A DNA stretch of 64,000 bases, taken from assembly GCF_002355155.1 (NCBI RefSeq), contig NZ_AP017369.1:620001-684000 (forward strand), read 5' to 3'. The position numbers and the translations under genes were made by a program. Origin of the DNA: Corynebacterium suranareeae (lineage in GTDB: Bacteria > Actinomycetota > Actinomycetes > Mycobacteriales > Mycobacteriaceae). How positions within the stretch are numbered: position 1 is the first letter of the stretch; the number at the start of each line of letters is the position of its first letter. The notes under the pieces were generated by a model that saw only the letters and a list, made by a program, of their open reading frames with translations, was not told where the DNA came from and searched no databases. Shown one piece after another: positions 1-9,931 of this stretch.

Positions 1-4
1 AGAA

Positions 5-2164
5 ATGATGCATGCAGTGCGTGCCCGGGAAAGCGGTTGGTTTAACCGCAAACGTCATATGCCTTCCCAACCAGAAGATCCGTTAAGCGGAGATGTGCTG
101 TTTACCGCACGAGCACTAATCACCCCGATGCGGTTGTGGGTGTCGTTGCCTTTTGCACTGATTGTGGTGACGTTGTCACTCAACCCAACGTGGCAGTTTG
201 ATTATTGGCAGTGGTTGTCGGCGGTGTTATCGATACCGGTAGTGGTGTGGGGTGCTTGGCCATTTCACCGTGCCGCAGCAGGAGGTATTCGTCGAGGTAT
301 TTCCGCGCTTGATGCTACAAGCTCGGTGGCGATTGTCAGCGCATATTTGTGGTCAATTGCTATGTTGCTGTTTGAAACCCCAGGCCATAAGGAGTGGCGC
401 TCCCATCCTGCCTGGTTTGCTTTTGATCACGGCACCTTAACCAAAAACGAGATCTACTTTGATGTGGCCTGCGGAATCACCGTGCTGTTGCTTGCCGGTA
501 GGTTGCTTACACGAAGGCGCAGCGAATCAAGCCTGCTTGCAGAGTTGGGGCGCCTGCAGATTGATCCGCAGCGCATAGTAACTGTGGTGCGTAAACACCG
601 ATTAAAGCGCGTTGTGCAGGAGCTTAACATTCCTGTCCAAGAAGTCCGCGTTAATGACGATGTCAAAGTGCCAGCCAGTACCACCATCCCGGTTGATGGC
701 ACAGTGATCGGCGGTGGTACAAGGATCGCAGCCAGCATCATCATGGGCCAAGACCAGCGTGATGTAAAAGTAAATGACAAAGTCTATGCCGGTAGTTTCA
801 ATATTGAATCTGAAATTAAAGTCCGTGTAATAAGAACCGGTCACCGCACCCGCATTGCCGCGTTGCACCGTTGGGTTAAAGAAGCCACCTTGCGAGAAAA
901 CCGGCACAACAGAGCCGCTATCCGTTCTGCTGGAAACCTAGTGCCCATCACATTCACATTGGCCGTGGTGGACTTTTGCCTGTGGGCGTTGATCTCTGGG
1001 AATATCAACGCAGCATTTACCACCACCTTGGCTGTTCTAGCGTGCGTGGCGCCGGTAGCGCTAGCACTTTCAGCTCCCCTGGCAACGAGGAACTCCATTG
1101 AAGCTGCCGCTAGGCACGGAATTTTGGTGCGCTCTGGTGAAATTTTCCGAGTGCTAGATGACGTAGATACCGCAGTGTTTAACCGCCTAGGAACCCTTAC
1201 CGATGGGGAAATGACAGTGGAAACCGTCACTGCGGACAAGGGCGAAGACCCAGAACTAGTACTGCGTGTCGCTGGTGCCCTAGCCATGGAATCCCACCAT
1301 GCGATTTCTAAAGCACTGGTCAAAGCCTCCCGTGAAGCACGCGATACGGGTGCCGGTGGTGAAGACGTCCCACACTGGATTGAAGTAGGCAACGTGGAAA
1401 TCACCGAAGAAGGTGCCTTCCTTGCCACCATCGAGCTTCCAATTTTCAAACCCTCAGGGGAGAAAGTTATGCGCTCGGTGGAAGCAATGCTGTGGCGCCC
1501 TAGATCAATGACAGAAGTCCGCGAACATTTAAGCCCCCGATTGGTGGCAGCAGCAACCTCAGGCGGTGCGCCGTTGATCGTGAGATGGAAAGGCAAAGAC
1601 CGTGGCGTGATTACCTTAAATGATCACGTTCGTGCAGATGCCTCCGATGCGATTGTTGCCATTGAAGAACAAGGTATTGAAACCATGATGCTGTCACGAG
1701 ATACATATCCAGTGGCGCGTCGATATGCGGACAGCTTAGGTATTACCCACGTCTTGGCCGGCATCGCGCCGGGTAAAAAGCCCCAGGTCGTCCGCGCAGT
1801 ACACACCCGCGGATCCACCGTTGCCATGATTGGTGATGGCTCTGTCTTGGATTCTTTGAAAGTCGCGGACGTCGGCGTACTGATGGGTGTGGATCGTCCC
1901 TCTGAACTGCGTGATGATTCCGATGACCCTGCAGCTGATGTGGTGGTCATGCGGGAAGAAGTTATGAGCGTGCCAACGCTGTTTAAATTAGCACGCCGAT
2001 ACGCCAAATTAGTCAATGGAAACATTGCCCTGGCCTGGATTTATAACGGTATAGCCATGGTTTTTGCCGTATCGGGTCTACTGCATCCCATGGCAGCGAC
2101 AGTAGCCATGCTGGCATCGTCACTGCTGATTGAATGGCGCTCGGGCAGGGCGCGACGATTTTAG
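5..2164 (+). CDS. Degenerate P-type ATPase-like membrane protein (probable pseudoenzyme)
   Basis: The 719-residue frame has the architecture of a heavy-metal (P1B-type) ATPase: N-terminal membrane helices, an actuator-like domain (about residues 190-280), two more helices, a phosphorylation/nucleotide-binding region and two C-terminal helices. The functional motifs are altered. The phosphorylation motif DKTGTLT reads NRLGTLT, so the phosphorylated Asp is Asn393. The CPC metal site reads APV within ACVAPVALALS. TGES is not recognisable (MGQDQRD). The hinge GDGxNDxPAL reads GDGSVLDSLKVAD. The SEHP-type motif reads ESHHAIS. The frame is open throughout, which argues for selection rather than decay. 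It lies just upstream of hemE, from which it is separated by a short tandem repeat. The window begins 4 bases before the first ATG, so the true start may lie outside. Fold assignment is firm; transport activity is unlikely; the role is unknown. Confidence 0.8.
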   Translation: MMHAVRARESGWFNRKRHMPSQPEDPLSGDVLFTARALITPMRLWVSLPFALIVVTLSLNPTWQFDYWQWLSAVLSIPVVVWGAWPFHRAAAGGIRRGISALDATSSVAIVSAYLWSIAMLLFETPGHKEWRSHPAWFAFDHGTLTKNEIYFDVACGITVLLLAGRLLTRRRSESSLLAELGRLQIDPQRIVTVVRKHRLKRVVQELNIPVQEVRVNDDVKVPASTTIPVDGTVIGGGTRIAASIIMGQDQRDVKVNDKVYAGSFNIESEIKVRVIRTGHRTRIAALHRWVKEATLRENRHNRAAIRSAGNLVPITFTLAVVDFCLWALISGNINAAFTTTLAVLACVAPVALALSAPLATRNSIEAAARHGILVRSGEIFRVLDDVDTAVFNRLGTLTDGEMTVETVTADKGEDPELVLRVAGALAMESHHAISKALVKASREARDTGAGGEDVPHWIEVGNVEITEEGAFLATIELPIFKPSGEKVMRSVEAMLWRPRSMTEVREHLSPRLVAAATSGGAPLIVRWKGKDRGVITLNDHVRADASDAIVAIEEQGIETMMLSRDTYPVARRYADSLGITHVLAGIAPGKKPQVVRAVHTRGSTVAMIGDGSVLDSLKVADVGVLMGVDRPSELRDDSDDPAADVVVMREEVMSVPTLFKLARRYAKLVNGNIALAWIYNGIAMVFAVSGLLHPMAATVAMLASSLLIEWRSGRARRF

Positions 2165-2202
2165 CCAAGCCCCAACCAAGCCCCAACCAAGCCCCAACCA
2201 AG
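2165..2202. repeat. 11-bp tandem repeat, about 3.5 copies
   Basis: The unit CCAAGCCCCAA is repeated three times in full, followed by a partial copy CCAAG, starting at the base after the stop codon of the P-type ATPase-like gene. It lies in the 122-bp gap before hemE. Such short arrays commonly vary in copy number between strains; no function can be read from it. Confidence 0.9.
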
Positions 2203-2286
2203 TATCATCCCTTTTATTGATTCCAGCTCCGTATTTAGGTGTGGCTTCTTTTCCTAAATTGGGGTGAATGGGGCAAGATTGAGCTC

Positions 2287-3363
2287 ATGTCCGCACTTAC
2301 TGTTCCAGCAGCGCGTCGCACGCTTATCAACGCGCCTATTCTTGATGCCACACTTGGCAAAACTCCGACTCGTACCCCGGTGTGGTTTATGCGCCAAGCA
2401 GGTAGATCTTTGCCTGAATACAAAAAAGTCCGCGAGGGAATCAGCATGTTGGATTCCTGTTTCATGCCAGAGCTGTTAGCTGAGATCACTTTGCAGCCGG
2501 TGCGCCGTCACGATGTTGATGCTGCGATTTTGTTCTCTGACATTGTGGTGCCCTTGCGTGCCGCAGGTGTTGGTGTGGAAATCGTGGCGGGTCGTGGACC
2601 TGTTTTGGAAGCACCAGTTCGCAGCCGTGAAGATGTAGCCAATTTGCCCATCCTGGAAGGCGGCATCCCTGAGGTCGAGCAGGGCATTGGCATTATCTTG
2701 GAAGAACTTTCTGATTCCCAAGCCTTGATTGGTTTTGCTGGTGCACCGTTTACGTTGGCTAGTTATTTGGTTGAGGGCGGTCCTTCTAAAAACCACGAGA
2801 AAACTAAAGCCATGATGCATGGTGATCCAGAAACCTGGCATGCATTGATGGCGCGTTTGGTGCCAACCATTGTGAACTCTTTGAAGTCACAGATCGATGC
2901 CGGTATTGATGCGATGCAGCTTTTTGATTCCTGGGCAGGTTTCCTCACCGAGCGTGATTACACCGAATTCGTCTTGCCATATTCCACTGCAATTTTGAAC
3001 GAGATCGCACAGTATCAATTACCACGCATTCATTTCGGTGTCGGAACCGGCGAGATCTTGGGCGCGATGAGTAAAGCTGGCTCAGAGGTCATGGGTGTGG
3101 ATTGGCGAGTGCCGCTGGATAAGGCAGCACAGCGCATTGCTGCGGTGTCGGGTCCGAAGGTATTGCAAGGTAACCTCGATCCTGCGTTGTTGTTTGCAGG
3201 TCGTGCACCTTTGACTAAGGAAATTGAGCGCATCAAGGCGGAAGCTCAAACCGCAATTGATGCAGGTCATGCAACAGGGCATATCTTTAACCTTGGTCAT
3301 GGTGTGCTGCCTAATACGGTGGCGGAGGATATTACTGAAGCCGTCGCCATTATTCATTCTTAA
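2287..3363 (+). CDS. hemE: Uroporphyrinogen decarboxylase
   Basis: This 358-residue cytoplasmic enzyme decarboxylates the four acetate side chains of uroporphyrinogen III to give coproporphyrinogen III in haem synthesis. The family signature RQAGRSLPEY lies at residues 36-45, and the substrate-binding aspartate segment FSDIVVPL follows around residue 80; the length is normal. I chose ATG 2287 because the 16 residues available upstream (from 2239) are not family-like. No strong ribosome-binding site is visible. hemY follows 15 bp downstream, so the two are almost certainly co-transcribed. Confidence 0.97.
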   Translation: MSALTVPAARRTLINAPILDATLGKTPTRTPVWFMRQAGRSLPEYKKVREGISMLDSCFMPELLAEITLQPVRRHDVDAAILFSDIVVPLRAAGVGVEIVAGRGPVLEAPVRSREDVANLPILEGGIPEVEQGIGIILEELSDSQALIGFAGAPFTLASYLVEGGPSKNHEKTKAMMHGDPETWHALMARLVPTIVNSLKSQIDAGIDAMQLFDSWAGFLTERDYTEFVLPYSTAILNEIAQYQLPRIHFGVGTGEILGAMSKAGSEVMGVDWRVPLDKAAQRIAAVSGPKVLQGNLDPALLFAGRAPLTKEIERIKAEAQTAIDAGHATGHIFNLGHGVLPNTVAEDITEAVAIIHS

Positions 3364-3378
3364 ATTAAGAGGAGTTTC

Positions 3379-4761
3379 ATGCGTTTTGCCATCATCGGTG
3401 CAGGCCTTGCGGGGCTAACTGCTGCTTATGAGATCCACAAAGCTGACCCATCTGCCGTAATCGATGTGTTGGAGGCAGGCGAGCGCATTGGCGGCAAACT
3501 TTTTACTGTGCCGTTTGCCTCAGGCCCAACAGATATTGGTGCCGAGGCATTCTTAGCTGCACGCAGTGATGCCGTGGAGTTTTTCACTGAACTGGGCTTG
3601 GCTGATTCTTTGGTCAGCCCGTCGGAGGCAAAGTCCCAGTATTACGCGGGTGGCAAGCTGCACGAGTTCCCAGCAGGCGGCGTCATGGGCATCCCAGCCG
3701 AGGCCCCAACAGAAGCCCCAGAAGCCCCAGCAGACACAGACCACCCCTTCGACTGGACCCCCGGCCAAGATATTTCCGTAGGGGAGTTGGTACGCCGCCA
3801 ATACGGCGATGAGATTGTGGATACTGTTGTCTCTTCGCTGCTTGGCGGGGTGTATTCCTCCACGGCTGATGATTTGGGTGTGCGTGCCTCCGTACCCGCC
3901 CTTGCTGCAGCGCTTGATCAGTTGGCTGAGGCTGGTGAGCAAGTAACTCTGTCCGCTGCGGTTAAGACGGTGCAAGCCCAACGCGAAGCCACGAAAGGTA
4001 CCTCCGAAACCTCCGGAACCTCCGAAACCCGCCCCGTTTTCCAAACCTTCAAGGGCGGCTACGCGGAATTGTATGAGGCCTTGGCAGAGCAGTGCGGTGC
4101 TGATATCCACCTAGATAGTTTCGTTTCCGCCATCACGAAAAACGCCGAAGGCTTCACCATTAAGGGCGGCGGCGAAGGCACTTATGACAAGGTGATCTTG
4201 GCTGTTCCGGCTCCAACTGCAGCGGTGTTGCTGCGTGATGTCGCACCGGATGCAGCGCCACATTTGCGCGCAATTAAGTTGGCGTCTTCAGCGATCGTCG
4301 GCATGCGTTTTGATTCCAGCGACGGCCTGCCTGATAACTCGGGCGTGCTGGTTGCTGTTAATGAGCCAGGCATTACGGCAAAGGCCTTCACGTTTTCGTC
4401 GAAGAAGTGGCCTCACCTCGAAAGTCGCGGGGGCGCGCTGGTCCGCGCGTCGTTCGGCAGGCTAGGCGATGAGGCGTCGGCACGCATGGACGAGGATTTG
4501 CTTGTCGACGCCGCCCTCGACGATCTCCTCACCATCACCGGATTCGATGGTCGAGCTGCAGGATTGAGTGAAATTTTTGTGCAGCGTTGGTTTGGCGGGC
4601 TCCCAGCGTATGGAGTTGATCACATTGCTACCGTCGCGGCCGCTCGTGCAGAGATCGCACACGTGCCTGGAATTGAAGCGATCGGCGCTTGGGCTGGGGG
4701 AGTGGGCGTTCCGGCAGTTATTGCAGATGCCCAGGCAGCAGTGCATAGGCTCATCAAGTAG
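3379..4761 (+). CDS. hemY: Protoporphyrinogen/coproporphyrinogen III oxidase, FAD-dependent
   Basis: This 460-residue flavoprotein has the N-terminal dinucleotide-binding motif GAGLAGLTAAYE (residues 7-18) and the C-terminal FAD motif around GIEAIGAWAGGVGVPAVI. In actinobacteria this family oxidises coproporphyrinogen III to coproporphyrin III (HemY/CgoX). A good ribosome-binding site (AAGAGGAG) precedes ATG 3379, 15 bp after hemE. Two low-complexity inserts are unusual: a Pro/Ala/Glu-rich stretch (EAPTEAPEAPADTD) at about residues 112-126 and a Thr/Ser/Glu stretch (TSETSGTSETRP) at about residues 212-224. Both look like short in-frame repeat expansions in surface loops. The assignment to this family is secure; the exact substrate is known only from the family. 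Confidence 0.95.
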   Translation: MRFAIIGAGLAGLTAAYEIHKADPSAVIDVLEAGERIGGKLFTVPFASGPTDIGAEAFLAARSDAVEFFTELGLADSLVSPSEAKSQYYAGGKLHEFPAGGVMGIPAEAPTEAPEAPADTDHPFDWTPGQDISVGELVRRQYGDEIVDTVVSSLLGGVYSSTADDLGVRASVPALAAALDQLAEAGEQVTLSAAVKTVQAQREATKGTSETSGTSETRPVFQTFKGGYAELYEALAEQCGADIHLDSFVSAITKNAEGFTIKGGGEGTYDKVILAVPAPTAAVLLRDVAPDAAPHLRAIKLASSAIVGMRFDSSDGLPDNSGVLVAVNEPGITAKAFTFSSKKWPHLESRGGALVRASFGRLGDEASARMDEDLLVDAALDDLLTITGFDGRAAGLSEIFVQRWFGGLPAYGVDHIATVAAARAEIAHVPGIEAIGAWAGGVGVPAVIADAQAAVHRLIK

Positions 4762-4859
4762 CCACCAAATAAGTTTATTGACCACCCCAATCGCCGTTGA
4801 GAGTTTGTAAAGTTCGACTGTCAACGGGCTGGATTGGCTTCACAGATTGAATTAATACA

Positions 4860-6173
4860 ATGACGCACATGACATCGTCCAATACGGCTCAATCCGCTAA
4901 GTGGTTTGAAAAGGCTTTGAAGTTGACACCTGGTGGTGTTAATTCTCCGGTTCGCGCTTTCGGTTCAGTCGGTGGACAAACTCGATTCATTGACAAAGCC
5001 CACGGCTCCACACTGATCGATGTGGACGGCAATAGTTACGTTGACCTGGTCTGTTCTTGGGGGCCGATGCTCATGGGGCATGCACACCCAGAGGTTGTCG
5101 AGGCTGTTCAAAAAGCTGTGGTTGATGGCCTGTCGTTCGGCGCGCCCACCATCGGTGAAGTGGAATTAGCTGAAGAGATTGTCAAGCGTACGTCTGTGGA
5201 GGAAGTCCGCCTGGTTAACTCCGGCACTGAGGCCACGATGTCTGCAGTCCGTCTGGCGCGCGGGTACACCCAGCGTTCGAAAATTTTGAAGTTTGAAGGC
5301 TGCTACCACGGACACGTCGATGCGTTGTTAGCGTCAGCCGGTTCTGGTGTGGCCACTTTCGCGTTGCCTGATTCCCCTGGCATTACTGGTGCTCAGACGG
5401 CAGATACTATCGTTGTTCCCTACAACGATATTGAGGCCGTGCGCAATGCTTTTGCCGAGTACCCAGGACAAATCGCCTGCATCATCGCGGAAGCCGCTGG
5501 CGGAAACATGGGCACTGTTGCCCCACAAGATAACTTCAATGACAAACTGCTGGCGATCGCCCACGCAGACGGCGCGCTGTTGATCCTCGATGAGGTCATG
5601 ACCGGTTTCCGCACCTCCTACCGCGGCTGGTTCGGCGTGGATAAAGTTGCCGCTGACCTGGTCACTTTCGGCAAAGTTGTTTCCGGAGGCCTGCCTGCCG
5701 CAGCATTCGGCGGCAAGGCAGAGATCATGAATATGCTGGCCCCTCAGGGCCCCGTCTACCAAGCAGGCACACTGTCCGGCAACCCGGTTGCGGTTGCAGC
5801 TGGTCGGGCGTCGTTAAAGCTTGCCGACGAATCCCTCTACTCAACGATCAACGCCAACGCGGATCGTCTCCACGGGTTGATTTCTGATGCATTAAGTAAA
5901 GAAGGCGTAGCCCACCACATTCAGCGTGCCTCAAATATGCTGTCTATCCGTTTCGCAGAAGGCGAAGGCCATAACTTCACTGATATGAAGGCAGCCGATA
6001 CCTTCCGTTTTGCTCCGTTTTTCCACACACTTCTAGACAACGGTGTCTACGCTCCACCGAGTGTGTTTGAGACCTGGTTTGTATCTTCAGCGTTAAGCGA
6101 CGATGATTTCTCCAAGATCGAGCAAGCACTTAAACCTGCAGCACGCGCAGCAGCAGAAGCGAAGGCATCATGA
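4860..6173 (+). CDS. hemL: Glutamate-1-semialdehyde 2,1-aminomutase
   Basis: A PLP-dependent class III aminotransferase-fold enzyme of 437 residues that converts glutamate-1-semialdehyde to 5-aminolevulinate in the C5 pathway. The PLP-binding lysine is K272 in [17 protein letters not shown], and the N-terminal signature [17 protein letters not shown] is complete. Two in-frame ATGs (4860 and 4869) are possible starts; neither has a strong ribosome-binding site. It lies 98 bp after hemY and overlaps the next gene by 4 bp (ATGA), which shows translational coupling. Confidence 0.97.
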   Translation: MTHMTSSNTAQSAKWFEKALKLTPGGVNSPVRAFGSVGGQTRFIDKAHGSTLIDVDGNSYVDLVCSWGPMLMGHAHPEVVEAVQKAVVDGLSFGAPTIGEVELAEEIVKRTSVEEVRLVNSGTEATMSAVRLARGYTQRSKILKFEGCYHGHVDALLASAGSGVATFALPDSPGITGAQTADTIVVPYNDIEAVRNAFAEYPGQIACIIAEAAGGNMGTVAPQDNFNDKLLAIAHADGALLILDEVMTGFRTSYRGWFGVDKVAADLVTFGKVVSGGLPAAAFGGKAEIMNMLAPQGPVYQAGTLSGNPVAVAAGRASLKLADESLYSTINANADRLHGLISDALSKEGVAHHIQRASNMLSIRFAEGEGHNFTDMKAADTFRFAPFFHTLLDNGVYAPPSVFETWFVSSALSDDDFSKIEQALKPAARAAAEAKAS

Positions 6174-6778
6174 CACAAACCATCGTTCACCTCGTCCGCC
6201 ACGGCGAGGTGTATAACCCAGAAAAAATCCTGTACGGGCGCATGCCTGGCTACCACCTTTCATCCAGAGGACGCAGCCAAGCAGCTCGCACCGCAGCATC
6301 ATTTGAAGGCCACGATGTCACCTACTTGGCTGCATCTCCTTTGCAGCGGGTCCAGGAAACTTCTGAACCTTTTGTCAAAGTAACTGGCCTTGAGCTAATT
6401 ACTGATGATGATCTTCTAGAAGCCGGCAACCGCTTTGAGGGTCTGCGCACCAAAGGATGGCGTTCCCAACTGTGGAACCCTGTGCGTTGGCCACTGATGA
6501 TAAACCCCACGCTGCCTAGCTGGGGTGAGCACTACACCGACATTCTAGAAAGAATGATGGCGGCTGTGGAACGTGCTCGGGTGGCAGCGAAAGGGCATGA
6601 AGCAATCCTGGTGACTCACCAATTACCGATTGTGTGTGTACAGCGCCATGCTCGCGGACAAAGCTTGTCCCACAACCCAGCAACCAGGCAATGCGATCTC
6701 GCTTCGGTGACTTCTTTGGTGTTCCAAGATGATCAGATTGCCCAAGTCCACTACAACGAACCAGCTCAGGAGATTTGA
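6170..6778 (+). CDS. Histidine phosphatase (phosphoglycerate mutase-like) family protein
   Basis: 202 residues. The catalytic RHG motif is at residues 10-12 ([11 protein letters not shown]), and the second catalytic His lies in the segment [11 protein letters not shown]. The start overlaps the hemL stop by 4 bp, so it is co-translated with haem genes. This subfamily of small phosphatases acts on varied phosphate esters, and sequence alone does not tell which. Conserved linkage to hemL suggests a role tied to haem or cytochrome biogenesis, but that is inference. Confidence 0.88.
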   Translation: MTQTIVHLVRHGEVYNPEKILYGRMPGYHLSSRGRSQAARTAASFEGHDVTYLAASPLQRVQETSEPFVKVTGLELITDDDLLEAGNRFEGLRTKGWRSQLWNPVRWPLMINPTLPSWGEHYTDILERMMAAVERARVAAKGHEAILVTHQLPIVCVQRHARGQSLSHNPATRQCDLASVTSLVFQDDQIAQVHYNEPAQEI

Positions 6779-6784
6779 TCAACC

Positions 6785-7408
6785 GTGCGTTTGACCAAAC
6801 TAGCAGCAACAATCGGCTGCGTAACGCTCAGCGGATTAGCGCTAGTAGCCTGCAGCAGCGACAATACCGCCGGTACTGATGCTGTTGCTGTCGGTGGAAC
6901 TTTCCAATTCCATTCCCCCGATGGAAAGATGGAAATCTTCTACGACGAGGCAGATCGTCAACAACTCCCCGATATCGGTGGGGATTCCCTCATGGATGAG
7001 GGCACGGAAATTAATCTTTCTGATTTTGAAAACCAAGTGGTAGTACTCAACGCCTGGGGTCAGTGGTGCGCACCGTGCCGTTCGGAGTCTGATGATCTAC
7101 AAATCATCCACGAAGAACTCCAAGCAGCAGGTAATGGCGACACCCCAGGTGGCACCGTGCTGGGTATCAATGTTCGTGATTATTCACGTGAGATTGCCCA
7201 AGACTTTGTCAATGACAACGGCCTTGACTACCCCAGCATTTACGATCCACCTTTTATGACCGCAGCACAGCTCGGCGGTGTGCCAGCCTCGGTTATTCCA
7301 ACCACCATCGTGCTGGATAAACAACACCGCCCAGCAGCAGTGTTCCTCCGCGAAGTCACCTCCCAAGACATCTTGGATGTTGCATTGCCATTGGTAGATG
7401 AGGCCTAA
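6785..7408 (+). CDS. TlpA/ResA-type thiol-disulfide oxidoreductase, lipoprotein
   Basis: 207 residues starting at GTG 6785. An N-terminal signal peptide ends in a lipobox (LVAC, Cys23), so the protein should be anchored on the outer face of the membrane. The thioredoxin-fold active site is WCAPC within GQWCAPCRSESD. It is followed with no gap by ccdA, which supplies electrons across the membrane, and then by resB and ccsA. Its job is therefore most likely to reduce apocytochrome c haem-binding cysteines in System II maturation. Confidence 0.92.
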   Translation: MRLTKLAATIGCVTLSGLALVACSSDNTAGTDAVAVGGTFQFHSPDGKMEIFYDEADRQQLPDIGGDSLMDEGTEINLSDFENQVVVLNAWGQWCAPCRSESDDLQIIHEELQAAGNGDTPGGTVLGINVRDYSREIAQDFVNDNGLDYPSIYDPPFMTAAQLGGVPASVIPTTIVLDKQHRPAAVFLREVTSQDILDVALPLVDEA

Positions 7409-8215
7409 ATGTCTGAGATTGTGGTTGCCCAAAGCATCGGCCAGCAATTTGCTGATGTCGCAGCTTCCGGGCCACTATTACTGGGCATCCTGGCTGCAGC
7501 TCTAGCCGGATTAGTGTCATTTGCCAGCCCTTGTGTGGTGCCGTTGGTACCGGGATATATCTCTTACCTCGCCGGTGTTGTCGGTGGGGAAGTGGAATAC
7601 AGTGCGCAGGGCACCAAAGTGAAAACTAAACGTTTCGCAGTCGGTGGCGCAGCCTTGATGTTCATCCTGGGATTTACCGTGGTGTTCGTCTTGGCCACCG
7701 TCAGTGTCTTTGGTGCAATCAGCGTGCTCACACTTAACGCCGATACTCTCATGCGTATTGGTGGTGTGGTCACCATCATCATGGGCATCGTGTTCATGGG
7801 CTTTATCCCAGGGCTGCAAAAAGATACCCGCATGGCACCAAAACGATGGACCACCTGGTTGGGTGCACCGCTTCTAGGTGGCGTGTTCGCACTGGGATGG
7901 ACACCGTGCCTGGGGCCCACCTTGGCTGCCATTATCTCCATTTCTGCAGGTACCGAAGGCATGACTGCTGCCCGTGGCGTGATCTTGATCGTGGGCTACT
8001 GCCTTGGGTTGGGCTTGCCGTTCCTGCTGATCGCCTTAGGTTCTAGCAAGGCGCTCACCGGTGTGAACTGGCTGCGCAAACACTCGCGTACTTTGCAGAT
8101 CATCGGCGGTGTGCTTTTGATCTTGGTCGGAGTAGCGTTGCTCTCTGGCTCATGGGCAATTTTTATCAACTGGGTGCGCCAATGGACCGTTGAATACGGC
8201 GCAACACTGCTTTAA
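7409..8215 (+). CDS. ccdA: Cytochrome c biogenesis protein CcdA (thiol-disulfide interchange, DsbD-like)
   Basis: 268-residue polytopic membrane protein with about six transmembrane helices. The two conserved half-sites with redox cysteines are present: FASPCVVPLVPGYISYL near the N-terminus and GWTPCLGPTLAAI in the second half. It moves electrons from cytoplasmic thioredoxin to the extracellular TlpA-like partner. The ATG immediately follows the stop of that partner, so they are coupled. Confidence 0.93.
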   Translation: MSEIVVAQSIGQQFADVAASGPLLLGILAAALAGLVSFASPCVVPLVPGYISYLAGVVGGEVEYSAQGTKVKTKRFAVGGAALMFILGFTVVFVLATVSVFGAISVLTLNADTLMRIGGVVTIIMGIVFMGFIPGLQKDTRMAPKRWTTWLGAPLLGGVFALGWTPCLGPTLAAIISISAGTEGMTAARGVILIVGYCLGLGLPFLLIALGSSKALTGVNWLRKHSRTLQIIGGVLLILVGVALLSGSWAIFINWVRQWTVEYGATLL

Positions 8216-8248
8216 ACAAGACATAGTAGGAAGAGAATCGGCACGACA

Positions 8249-9874
8249 ATGCTCAAAACAGTCAAGCTGTATGCACGGAAAGCGTGGAACTGGCTCACCA
8301 GCATGCGCACAGCACTGGCGTTGCTGTTTCTTTTGGCGATCGCAGCGATCCCCGGAGCACTGCTCCCGCAGCGTTCGCTTAATGAATCAAATGTCATCGA
8401 ATACATCGAGAACAACGGCAAATTAGCTGAGTTCTACGACAAGATTCAGCTTTTCGACGTCTTTTCCTCCACCTGGTTTACCGCCATCTACATGCTTTTG
8501 CTGATCTCCTTGGTCGGCTGTATTCTCCCTCGAAGCTGGGAGCACTACAAAGCAATGCGCGCACCCGTGGTGCGGGCGCCGAGGAACCTCGCACGCTTGG
8601 CGCACAGCGGCGAGGGGGTCGTCGAAAAGCGTGAAGAAGACGTTGAAAAAGACGTCCGTAAACTTCTTAAAGGCTGGAAAATTACAGAATATTCCGCCGA
8701 GGAAGACCGCGCGGGAGTGCGTTCGATTTCTGCGGAAAAAGGTTATATCCGCGAATTTTTCAACCTGGTCTTCCACTTAGGCATCGTCGGCATGATCGTG
8801 ACCGCCGGTTTGGGGCGACTGTTTTACTACGAGGGCCATGTCATTGTGGTGACCGACGGCGATCAAAACCAGCAGAACTCCGTGTTCTGCAACACCGCCA
8901 CCGCCAACTACGATTCCTTCCGCGCCGGCGCTAACTTCGACGGCACCGGGCTGACCACGTTCTGCTTCGAGGCGCATGATTTCTCCGCAGATTACCTTGC
9001 CAACGGCCAGGCAGAAATGTTCCGCTCCAATATTTCCTATGCGGTAGGCGACGACATTCAAAACGACCCAGAGACCTGGGAAGATTACGAACTCCGCGTC
9101 AACCACCCACTCCGCATTGAAGGCGACCGCGTCTACCTCCAAGGCCACGGTTTCGCCCCAACGTTTACCGTGACCTGGCCAAATGGCGAAACCCGCACCC
9201 AGACCGTGCAGTGGCGACCAGACGATCCGACTTACTTCCTCTCCTCTGGCGTGGTGCGTTTCGATCCACCAGCTGGCATGTACCCGGATCTTTACGAACG
9301 CCGCCAAAACCAGCTGGCCATCCAGGGACTTTTCGCACCAACCGCGCAATGGGAAGGTGAAAACAATGAACTGTTGACCTCGTCTTATCCTGCGATGCGC
9401 GACCCAGCAGTTGCGATTGATATCTACCGCGGCGACAACGGCCTCGACACCGGCATCGGACAATCCCTGTTCAGCCTGGACTCCAGCCTCATGCACAGCG
9501 GCGTGCTGCAAAAAATCGAGCGCGTCAACCTCCAAGTCGGCGACACCGTCACGCTTGACGATGGCACCACCGTCTCCTTCGACGGCGCCTCCGAATTCGC
9601 CAACTACCAAATCAGCCGCGACCCAACACAAAACTGGGTGCTGGTGACCACCGTGATTTCACTGGTCTCCCTGGTTGGATCCCTGATGGTTCGACGCCGT
9701 CGCATTTGGGTACGACTCTATCCACAAGAAAACGGCACCACCCGAGTGGAAACCGGCGGACTAGCCCGCACCGACCGCGCAGGCTGGGGTAGTGAATACG
9801 ACAAGTTCCACCGCGATCTGTTGGGTCTGAAGGAGGACGATGAAGACGAAGAATACTTCGACCACAGCGACTAA
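8249..9874 (+). CDS. resB: ResB/CcsB-type cytochrome c biogenesis protein
   Basis: 541 residues. Transmembrane helices near residues 15-37 and 75-95, then one near 175-195, surround a large extracytoplasmic domain (about residues 200-465), and a final helix near 470-490 precedes an acidic C-terminal tail rich in Asp/Glu. This is the layout of ResB, which with CcsA forms the System II haem-transport and ligation complex. It starts 33 bp after ccdA and is followed 57 bp later by ccsA. Confidence 0.93.
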   Translation: MLKTVKLYARKAWNWLTSMRTALALLFLLAIAAIPGALLPQRSLNESNVIEYIENNGKLAEFYDKIQLFDVFSSTWFTAIYMLLLISLVGCILPRSWEHYKAMRAPVVRAPRNLARLAHSGEGVVEKREEDVEKDVRKLLKGWKITEYSAEEDRAGVRSISAEKGYIREFFNLVFHLGIVGMIVTAGLGRLFYYEGHVIVVTDGDQNQQNSVFCNTATANYDSFRAGANFDGTGLTTFCFEAHDFSADYLANGQAEMFRSNISYAVGDDIQNDPETWEDYELRVNHPLRIEGDRVYLQGHGFAPTFTVTWPNGETRTQTVQWRPDDPTYFLSSGVVRFDPPAGMYPDLYERRQNQLAIQGLFAPTAQWEGENNELLTSSYPAMRDPAVAIDIYRGDNGLDTGIGQSLFSLDSSLMHSGVLQKIERVNLQVGDTVTLDDGTTVSFDGASEFANYQISRDPTQNWVLVTTVISLVSLVGSLMVRRRRIWVRLYPQENGTTRVETGGLARTDRAGWGSEYDKFHRDLLGLKEDDEDEEYFDHSD

Positions 9875-9931
9875 AAACCTACAAAAACAACACTAAGAGC
9901 AGTTCTTACACAGAATAAGGTTGGAAAAATC

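Noticed and set aside
8777..9631. Minus-strand frame of 284 codons opposite resB
   Set aside because: Antisense to a well-supported gene, with no start signal.
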